A stretch of DNA of 64,000 nucleotides, taken from positions 1-64,000 of the forward strand of contig BMUD01000019.1 of assembly GCA_014650015.1 (NCBI GenBank). The letters are read 5' to 3'. The position numbers were made by a program, and so were the translations under genes. Under the pieces are notes generated by a model, which was not told where the DNA came from, did not search any database, and was given only the letters and a program-made list of their open reading frames with translations. Origin of the DNA: Streptomyces griseoloalbus (GTDB lineage: Bacteria > Actinomycetota > Actinomycetes > Streptomycetales > Streptomycetaceae). This document shows positions 57,728 to 64,000 of the stretch, piece after piece; position 1 is the first letter of the stretch; every line of letters begins with the position of its first letter.

Positions 57728-60084
57728 GCGGCAGGGGGAGCGGTGCGGCGGGGCCGCTGCTGCTCGGGGTGCGGCATCACGGGCCCGGGTCGGCGCGGGC
57801 GGTGCGGGCGGCGCTGGAGGAGGCGCGGCCGGGCGTCGTGCTGATCGAGGGTCCGCCGGAGGCCGACGTGCTGATCCCGCTCGCCGCCGAGGAGGACATG
57901 CGTCCGCCGGTCGCGCTGCTCGCCCATGCCGTGGACGAGCCCGGGCGCTCGGCCTTCTGGCCGCTGGCCGGGTTCTCACCGGAGTGGGTCGCGATCCGCT
58001 GGGCGCTGGAACACGGGGTCCCGGCCCGCTTCATCGACCTGCCGGCCGCACACACGCTGGCCCGGGGGCGGGACGAGGGGGGAGAGGGGGAGGACGGGGA
58101 GGGCGGCGGTGGGGAGCCGGCGGCGGGCGCGGATGTGCGGGTCGATCCGCTGGGGGTGCTCGCCGGGGCGGCCGGGTACGACGACGCCGAGCGGTGGTGG
58201 GAGGACGTCGTCGAGCACCGGGGCGTGGGGAACGGCGACGCGGTCGCGCCGTTCACCGCGCTCGAGGAGGCCATGACCGCGCTGCGCGAGGAGTACGGAA
58301 GCGGGGGACACGGGCGGGACCTCGTGCGCGAGGCGCACATGCGGCTGCGGATCCGGGCGGCGCAGCGGGAGTTCGAGGACGGCGTGGCCGTGGTGTGCGG
58401 AGCCTGGCACGTGCCGGCGCTGCGCCACAAGGCCGCCGTCGCCGCCGACCGGGCCCTGCTGAAGGGGCTGCCCAAGGTGAAGACGGACATGACCTGGGTC
58501 CCCTGGACCAACCGCAGGCTCGCCCGGGTGAGCGGCTACGGCGCGGGCATCGACTCCCCGGGGTGGTACGCACACCTGTTCGGTGCCCCGGACCGGCCGG
58601 TCGAGCGGTGGCTGACCAAGGTAGCGGGGTTGCTGCGGGCCGAGGACCGCATCGTGTCGTCCGCGCATGTCATCGAGGCCGTACGGCTGGCGGAGACGCT
58701 CGCCGCGATGCGCGGGCGCCCGTTGCCCGGGCTGAGCGAGACGACCGACGCGGTACGGGCGGTGATGTGCGAGGGCTCCGACGTACCGCTGGCGCTGGTG
58801 CACGACCGGCTGGTCGTCGGCGAGGTGCTGGGGGAGGTGCCGGCCACGGCGCCCGCCGTGCCGTTGCAGCGGGACCTCGCGCGGATCCAGCGCCGGCTGC
58901 GGCTGAGACCGGAGGCCGCGCGGCGGGAACTGGAGCTCGACCTGCGCAAGGAGACCGACGCGGAGCGCAGCGGGCTGCTGCACCGGCTGCGGCTGCTCGG
59001 CATCGGCTGGGGAGAACCGGCCGCCTCGCGCGGCAGCACCGGGACCTTCCGGGAGACCTGGCGGCTGCGCTGGGAGCCGGAGCTGTCCGTGCGGGTCGCC
59101 GAGGCCGGCGTGTGGGGGACGACCGTGCTCGCCGCCGCGACGGCCAGGGCCGAGGCGGATGCCGTCGCCGCGCGGGGCCTCGCCGAGGTCACCGGGCTCG
59201 CCGAGCGCTGCCTGCTGGCCGTACTGCCCGAGGCGCTGCCCACGGTGATGCGGATCCTCGCCGACCGCGCGGCCCTCGACACGGACGTCGGCCACCTCGC
59301 CCAGGCGCTGCCCGCCCTGGTCCGCTCGCTGCGCTACGGCGATGTGCGGGGCACCGGCACCGCGGCGCTGGCCGAGGTCGCCGCCGGTCTCGCCGAGCGG
59401 GTCTTCGTCGGACTGCCCCCGGCCTGCGCCGCGCTGGACGCGGACGCCGCCGAGGAGATGCGCCGCCATGTCGACGCGGTGCACGGCGCGGTGGGTCTCC
59501 TCGGCGACGCCCCCGCACCGGGCCCCGGGGATCTGCGCGCCCGCTGGCGGTCGGTGCTGCGCACGCTGTCCGTACGGGACACCGTGCCCGGCGTCATACG
59601 GGGGCGGTCCGTGCGGCTGCTGCTGGACGACGGGGAGCTGGCGCAGGACGAGGCGGCGCGGCTCATGGGGCTGGTGCTGTCGCCGGGCACACCACCGGCG
59701 GACGCGGCCGCGTGGATCGAGGGCTTCGTCGGCGGAGGGTCCGGCGGCGGGCTGCTTCTGGTCCACGACGAGCGGCTGCTCGGGCTGGTCGACACCTGGC
59801 TGACGGGCGTACCGGCGGAAGCGTTCACGGACGTACTGCCGCTGCTGCGGCGGACGTTCTCGGCGTACGAGCCAGGGGTGCGGCGCACCCTCGGTGAACT
59901 GGTCCGGCGCGGGCCGGGGAGCCGCGGCGGCACGGCGACCGCCGGTGCCGGAAGACCCGGCTTCGCGCCCGGCCTCGACACCGCGCGCGCGGACGCCGTG
60001 CTGCCGGTCGTACGGCTGCTGCTGGGAAGGGACGGGGACGACGAGGCGGCGCGCGTCGCCGGTTCGGCGGGGGTGCCGGGATGA
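57724..60084 (+). CDS. DUF5682-like large protein, YehM-like
   Basis: A 786-residue protein starting at GTG 57724 inside the MoxR stop codon. The N-terminal 300 residues begin LLLGVRHHGPGSARAVRAAL and VVLIEGPPEADVLIPLAAEE, with AVVCGAWHVPALRHKA near 225. The G-x-R-H-H and LIEGP pattern recalls the ChaN/EreA/TraB hydrolase-like superfamily. The rest is helical (TDVGHLAQALPALVRSLRYG, AEEMRRHVDAVHGAVGLLGD). An acidic Gly/Glu insert lies at about 120-137. It overlaps the VWA gene by ATGA. It could be the catalytic effector of the module; that is inference. Confidence 0.85.
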   Translation: MSGRGSGAAGPLLLGVRHHGPGSARAVRAALEEARPGVVLIEGPPEADVLIPLAAEEDMRPPVALLAHAVDEPGRSAFWPLAGFSPEWVAIRWALEHGVPARFIDLPAAHTLARGRDEGGEGEDGEGGGGEPAAGADVRVDPLGVLAGAAGYDDAERWWEDVVEHRGVGNGDAVAPFTALEEAMTALREEYGSGGHGRDLVREAHMRLRIRAAQREFEDGVAVVCGAWHVPALRHKAAVAADRALLKGLPKVKTDMTWVPWTNRRLARVSGYGAGIDSPGWYAHLFGAPDRPVERWLTKVAGLLRAEDRIVSSAHVIEAVRLAETLAAMRGRPLPGLSETTDAVRAVMCEGSDVPLALVHDRLVVGEVLGEVPATAPAVPLQRDLARIQRRLRLRPEAARRELELDLRKETDAERSGLLHRLRLLGIGWGEPAASRGSTGTFRETWRLRWEPELSVRVAEAGVWGTTVLAAATARAEADAVAARGLAEVTGLAERCLLAVLPEALPTVMRILADRAALDTDVGHLAQALPALVRSLRYGDVRGTGTAALAEVAAGLAERVFVGLPPACAALDADAAEEMRRHVDAVHGAVGLLGDAPAPGPGDLRARWRSVLRTLSVRDTVPGVIRGRSVRLLLDDGELAQDEAARLMGLVLSPGTPPADAAAWIEGFVGGGSGGGLLLVHDERLLGLVDTWLTGVPAEAFTDVLPLLRRTFSAYEPGVRRTLGELVRRGPGSRGGTATAGAGRPGFAPGLDTARADAVLPVVRLLLGRDGDDEAARVAGSAGVPG

Positions 60085-61289
60085 CGGACACACGACACCA
60101 GGGGGAGGTGCGCATGGCGGACGCCATGACGACGGCGACGACGGACCCGGCGCGGGAGCGGCTGCGGCGCTGGCGGCTCGTGCTCGGCGGGAACGCGGCC
60201 GACGGGACCGGGTGCGCGCTGTCCGGGCAGGACGCGGCGATGGACGGGGCACTCACCGCGCTCTACGGCACGGGGGACAAGCCACCGGCGGGCCGGGACC
60301 GTTCGGCGGGGCTCGGGGCGTCGGCGCCGTCGGTGGCACGCTGGCTCGGGGACATCCGGACCTACTTCCCCTCCTCCGTCGTCCAGGTCATGCAGCGCGA
60401 CGCCATCGACCGGCTCGGGCTCGCCGCGCTGCTGCTGGAACCGGAGATGCTGGAGGCGGTCGAGGCCGACGTCCACCTCGTCGGCACGCTCCTGTCGCTC
60501 AACCAGGCGATGCCTCAGACGACGAAGGAGACGGCACGGGCGGTCGTGCGCAAGGTCGTGGCGGACCTGGAGGAGCGGCTCGCCGCCCGCACCCGCGCCA
60601 CCCTCACCGGCGCCCTCGACCGCAGCGCCCGCATCAACCGGCCGCGCCACCACGACATCGACTGGAACCGCACGATCGCGGCCAACCTCAAGCACTACCT
60701 CCCGGAGCACCGGACGATCGTGCCCGAGCGGCTCATCGGCTACGGGCGTGCCTCGCGGTCGGTGAAGAAGGAGATCGTCCTCTGCGTCGACCAGTCCGGG
60801 TCGATGGCGGCGTCCGTCGTGTATGCCGCGGTGTTCGGGGCGGTGCTCGCGTCCATGCGGTCGATCGACACGCGGCTCGTCGTGTTCGACACGACGGTCG
60901 TCGACCTCACCGACCAGCTCGACGACCCCGTCGACGTGCTCTTCGGCACCCGGCTGGGCGGCGGTACGGACATCAACCGGGCGCTGGCGTACTGCCAGTC
61001 GCGGATCACCCGGCCCGCGGAGACGGTGGTCGTGCTGATCAGCGACCTCTACGAAGGGGGGATACGCGACGAGATGCTCAAGCGGGTGGCGGCGATGAAG
61101 GCGTCGGGGGTGCAGTTCGTGACACTGCTCGCGCTGTCCGACGAGGGTGCGCCCGCGTACGACAGGGAGCACGCGGCGGCGCTCGCCGCGCTGGGGGCGC
61201 CGGCGTTCGCCTGCACCCCCGACCTGTTCCCGGAGGTGATGGCGGCGGCGATCGAGAAGCGGCCGCTGCCGATACCGGACGTGGTCTGA
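60081..61289 (+). CDS. VWA-domain protein with intact MIDAS, YehP-like
   Basis: A 402-residue protein. ATG 60081 overlaps the previous stop. ATG 60114 has a much stronger ribosome site (GGGGGAGGTGCGC) and may be the real start. The N-terminal half is helical (RWLGDIRTYFPSSVVQVMQR). The VWA domain starts near residue 230: CVDQSGSMAASVVYAAVFGA gives the D-x-S-x-S MIDAS with Asp237, GTRLGGGTDINRAL the Thr/Asp, and VVVLISDLYEGG the second Asp. VWA partners deliver substrates to MoxR ATPases. It is the last gene of the rightward arm. Confidence 0.9.
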   Translation: MTDTRHQGEVRMADAMTTATTDPARERLRRWRLVLGGNAADGTGCALSGQDAAMDGALTALYGTGDKPPAGRDRSAGLGASAPSVARWLGDIRTYFPSSVVQVMQRDAIDRLGLAALLLEPEMLEAVEADVHLVGTLLSLNQAMPQTTKETARAVVRKVVADLEERLAARTRATLTGALDRSARINRPRHHDIDWNRTIAANLKHYLPEHRTIVPERLIGYGRASRSVKKEIVLCVDQSGSMAASVVYAAVFGAVLASMRSIDTRLVVFDTTVVDLTDQLDDPVDVLFGTRLGGGTDINRALAYCQSRITRPAETVVVLISDLYEGGIRDEMLKRVAAMKASGVQFVTLLALSDEGAPAYDREHAAALAALGAPAFACTPDLFPEVMAAAIEKRPLPIPDVV

Positions 61290-61437
61290 ACGCACGGCGG
61301 GCCGGTGGGCCGGGAGCCGGCGGGCCAGTGATGAGGTGTCGACCGTCCTCGTCCGACGTGGGCCGGAACATACGGACATGACTACTCATCGGTAACAAAG
61401 AATCAGGGGGTGACGATCGAGCTGGTCCTGCACGGCC

Positions 61438-61580
61438 ATGATGGAGGCGATCACCGACCTCCCGCCCATCGTCGTCAGCGACCTCTTCGGCATGCATCCC
61501 CACACCGCCTACGCCTCGGCCCAATACGCCCAGAACGACTGGTCGGAGACCTCGAAGCCATCCAGGCCACCAGCGAAGGC
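61438..61580 (+). pseudogene. C-terminal remnant of an integrase/recombinase-like gene
   Basis: MMEAITDLPPIVVSDLFGMH, then PHTAYASAQYAQNDWS, looks like the last helices of the phage-type integrases common in Streptomyces. The frame then breaks and the expected tail (LEAIQATSE) continues in another frame. No catalytic core lies upstream. It is probably the last trace of an integrated element. The remaining gap (61290-61932) shows no gene and no tRNA. A T-loop-like GTTCGAATCC at 61848 has no pairing stem. Confidence 0.5.
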
Positions 61581-61932
61581 GTCCACGGCCTCCCTACCGC
61601 GCGGCGGCACTCGGACTGAAGTGGTCGTAGGAGGAACCTGCGGTCAGGTCGCCAGATGCCGCCGGCGCACCGGACCGGGTGCCGGGTCGCCGCGGTTGGG
61701 ACCAAGATCAAGTGCTCTGACGCCAACGGCTGTACGGATGGTCCCCGAGGCCGGTCCAGGCCACCGAATAGCGCGGGGTCGGAACACCGACTCTTCACCA
61801 GGGGGCTTGCGCAACCTCCGGAGTCGCGTGCGAGGATCGACGCCGTTCGAATCCAACGCGTGAGGCGTCCTCGACCCGCACGACGCACGACGCGTCCCCA
61901 CTCGTCCCGCCGTCCGGGAGGAACCGCTCCCC

Positions 61933-62955
61933 TTGACCTGGTCAGCAGCCTTGTCCGGTGCCGCTCCGCGCGCGATGCGCACGGCGGCCGGTCGGCGTGC
62001 GGTCCAGGTGGCACTGCTGGTGGGCGGGGTGTTCGTGTTCGGCGTGCTGTGCGGGGAGCGGGCGCAGGCGGCGGACGGCACCCCGGTGGGGGAGAGCCCG
62101 TCCGTCTCTTCCGTCTCCGTCACCCGCGGCGCGTCCGCCGCCGGAGGCATGCCGTCGACCGACCCGGGCGCGCCGCCGTCCGAGTCGAACGATCCCGAAC
62201 CGGATGGCGTCGTTCCCGTGCCGCCGCGCCCGGATGCCGCCGACCCGATCCGCCCGTTCACCGCGACGGCGACGGCGACGGCGACGGCGAGGGCGACCGC
62301 GACGGGGAGGGCGACCGCGACGGCAACCGCGACCGCGACGGTGACCGCGACGGTGATCCGGTCCGCGGGTGAGCGGGCCGTGCGCCCGGTCGGGGAGCTG
62401 GTGGGCGCGGTGACCGGTGGTCCGGGCGACACGCCGGGGAACCTGCCCGCGCTGCCCGCGCTGCCCGGCCTGGCGCACCCCGCGCCGCTGCCGGAGCTCC
62501 CGGGCCTGCCCACCGTCCCGGGGATCCCCCTGCCCGAGCCGACCACGCCCGGCCCGGGTCCGGCGACCCCGACGTCCCCGCAGACCACCGTGCCGGCTCC
62601 GAACGGACCGGAGAGGCCGGAGAGACCGGCCGGCACCGCAGGGCCAGGGCACGTCGCCCACGGTCCGGAGTCCACCGGTACCACCGGTGCGACGCACGGC
62701 GACCGCGGACACGGCACCGCGCGGGACGCCGCGCACGCCGAGCCGGCTCCCGCACCGCACGCTCCCTCGGACCGGTCGGACGGCAGGCCGGGCCAGCGTT
62801 CGGCCGCGGACAACGGCACGCCGCGACACGGTGACGCGTACGCCGTCACCGCTCCTCACCGGCCCCCGCTGCGGCTCGTGCCCGGCGCCGTCGCGTGCGC
62901 CGAGGCGACGGGGACACGGGACCGGTACCGGGACGTTCCGGTCTCACCGGCCTAG
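61933..62955 (+). CDS. secreted Pro/Thr/Ala-rich protein
   Basis: A 340-residue protein from TTG 61933 (GGGAGGAACCGCTCCCC upstream). ATG 61975 is the alternative. A signal peptide (VQVALLVGGVFVFGVLCGER) is cut near AQA-AD. The mature part is nearly all low complexity: Ser/Pro/Asp-rich, then an Ala-Thr alternating block encoded by a hexanucleotide repeat, then Pro-Gly-Leu repeats (LPALPALPGLAHPAPLPELP) and a Gly/His tail. There is no LPXTG-like signal, no catalytic motif and no further membrane helix. It is probably an extracellular or wall-associated stalk. Function unknown. Confidence 0.7.
   Translation: MTWSAALSGAAPRAMRTAAGRRAVQVALLVGGVFVFGVLCGERAQAADGTPVGESPSVSSVSVTRGASAAGGMPSTDPGAPPSESNDPEPDGVVPVPPRPDAADPIRPFTATATATATARATATGRATATATATATVTATVIRSAGERAVRPVGELVGAVTGGPGDTPGNLPALPALPGLAHPAPLPELPGLPTVPGIPLPEPTTPGPGPATPTSPQTTVPAPNGPERPERPAGTAGPGHVAHGPESTGTTGATHGDRGHGTARDAAHAEPAPAPHAPSDRSDGRPGQRSAADNGTPRHGDAYAVTAPHRPPLRLVPGAVACAEATGTRDRYRDVPVSPA
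62261..62356 (+). repeat. hexanucleotide GCGACG-type coding repeat
   Basis: Imperfect tandem GCGACG units (with ACC, AGG, GGG and GTG variants) over 96 bp encode alternating Ala-Thr in the secreted protein. It is a slippage-prone microsatellite. Confidence 0.85.
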
Positions 62956-63062
62956 CGGCACCTCCCTCCCTCGCCGCGACCGCGTAGGCGCGAGGGGGAG
63001 CAGCAGGCCTGCCCGCCCGCGGACCCCTTCCGTGTCCCGGCGGAAGCCGCCGGACCACCCTC

Positions 63063-63269
63063 GTGGACCTCGGCCCGGCGGCCGGACACGTCCCCGGCTT
63101 CCGAAGGCGCCCCCTCACCCGGGGCCTGGACCTGTCGGGCACCGTCCGGGCCGGGGCGGAGCCGCTCGGTTCCGGTCGCGCGGTCACCGGAACCGAGCGC
63201 CTCGCCGAGTCGGTCACCCCGGGCTACGTGCGGGGCCACTACCCGTACGGCACCCCGTACAGCGTCTGA
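63063..63269 (+). CDS. hypothetical 68-residue protein
   Basis: The frame from GTG 63063 (VDLGPAAGHVPGFRRRPL) to ...YVRGHYPYGTPYSV has more than 90% G or C at third positions, as real genes here do. The Tyr/Pro ending looks natural. No ribosome site is seen, so it may be the 3' end of a decayed gene. No family recognised. The bases between 62956 and 63062 show nothing clear. Confidence 0.35.
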   Translation: MDLGPAAGHVPGFRRRPLTRGLDLSGTVRAGAEPLGSGRAVTGTERLAESVTPGYVRGHYPYGTPYSV

Positions 63270-63337
63270 CCGGGACGCGCGGCGGCGGCCGAGCCGCACG
63301 CGGCCCGCACCACCAGCACCACCCGCACCTGACTCAC

Positions 63338-63362
63338 GGGTAAAACTTATGAGTAACACTTA
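63338..63362 (+). repeat. 13-bp-period direct repeat
   Basis: GGGTAAAACTTA and GAGTAACACTTA (10 of 12 bases equal) lie 13 bp apart in a locally AT-rich patch. They could be a protein-binding pair or promoter DNA. Confidence 0.5.
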
Positions 63363-63527
63363 CGGGTGAACAAACGACTCCACGGGGCATCAGGCCCCGG
63401 ACAGCCGAAAGCCGTCGGCTCGTCCGGGCGGCACCTCGTGGAGGGGCGGCCGCCCCCATTGGGGTGGGGGCCCGCCGCCCGCACCTCGGAGAGCAGGGCG
63501 TTCACCGCCCCTCCAGGTGGCACGGAA

Positions 63528-63563
63528 GGGCCTCACCGGGTCAACCCCAGCCCGGTGAGGCCC
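63528..63563. terminator. strong terminator upstream of sucC
   Basis: GGGCCTCACCGGG and CCCGGTGAGGCCC form a perfect 13-bp stem with a 10-nt loop. It insulates sucC from upstream transcription. Confidence 0.85.
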
Positions 63564-63601
63564 CTCACGGTCGGCACGCCGTGCCAGAGATGGCGGCATC
63601 A

Positions 63602-63616
63602 TGTGACAGGTATCAC
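63602..63616. promoter_or_regulatory. CRP-like site upstream of sucC
   Basis: TGTGA-CAGGTA-TCAC matches the Crp pattern TGTGA-N6-TCACA on both half sites. It lies 182 bp before the sucC start. A second half-site pair (ATGTGTGACC) is 15 bp further on. The sucC promoter should lie between here and 63780. Confidence 0.5.
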
Positions 63617-63797
63617 CGCTCATGTGTGACCCGCGATTTAGAGAGGCCCCCCAAGCGGCGATAACCTGCGAGACGGACATGCCGCGCGCTCGGACACCGT
63701 GTGCGCCTCCCTTGTGACACAGCGGACGTCACGTTGCCCTTCGCGGCACGCCCACGCATCCAACGAACCGCGAGATCACTGATAGGGACGGAAGCGC

Positions 63798-64000
63798 GTG
63801 GACCTGTTCGAGTACCAGGCGAGGGACCTCTTCGCCAAGCACGATGTACCGGTGCTGGCCGGTGAAGTCATCGACACGCCTGAGGCGGCCCGCGCAGCCA
63901 CCGAGCGTCTCGGTGGCAAGTCCGTAGTCAAGGCCCAGGTGAAGGTCGGTGGCCGCGGCAAGGCCGGCGGCGTCAAGCTCGCCGCGACCCCGGACGAGGC
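63798..64000 (+). CDS. sucC: succinyl-CoA synthetase beta subunit (5' part)
   Basis: The first 67 codons of sucC, cut by the window end. GTG 63798 follows GGGACGGAAGCGC. The protein begins [20 protein letters not shown], and [20 protein letters not shown] is the ATP-grasp nucleotide loop of the family. With SucD it makes succinate and ATP or GTP from succinyl-CoA in the TCA cycle. sucD is expected just beyond the window. Confidence 0.95.
   Translation, partial: MDLFEYQARDLFAKHDVPVLAGEVIDTPEAARAATERLGGKSVVKAQVKVGGRGKAGGVKLAATPDE

Noticed and set aside
61845-61862. tRNA-like T-loop GTTCGAATCC, a possible tRNA fragment left by integration
   Set aside because: The flanking bases cannot form a T stem and no anticodon arm or acceptor stem can be folded around it.

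Overview
The window is chromosomal DNA of a Streptomyces. The G+C content is very high, third codon positions are almost all G or C, and GTG and TTG starts are common. It carries a recognisable Streptomyces core block: whiD, bldM, a ShbA-type sigma factor, guaB, guaB3, a cluster of Ser/Thr kinases, guaA, pcrA, icmB and sucC. I found no rRNA, no tRNA that folds, no CRISPR array and no intact insertion sequence.

Layout. 1-3200 is an accessory scar. It holds a RelE-toxin remnant, a translationally coupled HTH/NYN gene pair, and broken TPR-like and Scr1-type regulator genes. 3226-7818 holds ordinary accessory genes: a beta-propeller-like protein, an ester cyclase, an SDR, a MOSC protein and a LysR regulator. 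7904-13510 is a developmental and purine block. whiD and bldM are divergent, and bldM has a textbook sigma-BldN promoter. They are followed by shbA, guaB and guaB3. 13799-16988 holds a nucleotide-sugar dehydrogenase with a substituted catalytic Cys and glpD, followed by a 10-bp tandem array. 17622-27379 encodes five tandem membrane Ser/Thr kinases, the second of which is a pseudokinase. 27522-31056 is an aldehyde dehydrogenase plus a GMC oxidoreductase. 31222-34541 holds a sortase-type (LAETG) surface protein, a membrane protein and a chorismate mutase. Upstream of the mutase is an apparent leaderless leader peptide and attenuator. 35021-38700 holds guaA, a PPOX-fold protein and a membrane protein. 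39154-43586 holds DoxX and a PspC/sensor kinase/LuxR-type three-component set. 43608-46665 holds two NlpC/P60 wall hydrolases; the second sits behind a ydaO-type c-di-AMP riboswitch. 47135-53242 holds pcrA, an M23 peptidase, a lipase-like protein and icmB.

53335-61289 is the most system-like part of the window. Two leftward genes (DUF5691-like, SWIM zinc finger) are divergent from three overlapping rightward genes (MoxR-type AAA, DUF5682-like, VWA). A perfect 13-bp inverted repeat lies in the gap between the two arms. The content resembles the uncharacterised E. coli yehLMPQ set. The window ends with an integrase remnant, a secreted low-complexity protein, and the start of sucC behind a strong terminator and a CRP-like palindrome.

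Genes that probably work together: guaB and guaA in GMP synthesis; whiD, bldM and shbA in development and sigma-factor control; NlpC/P60, M23 and the kinases in cell-wall growth; and the divergent five-gene MoxR/VWA/SWIM unit as one module.
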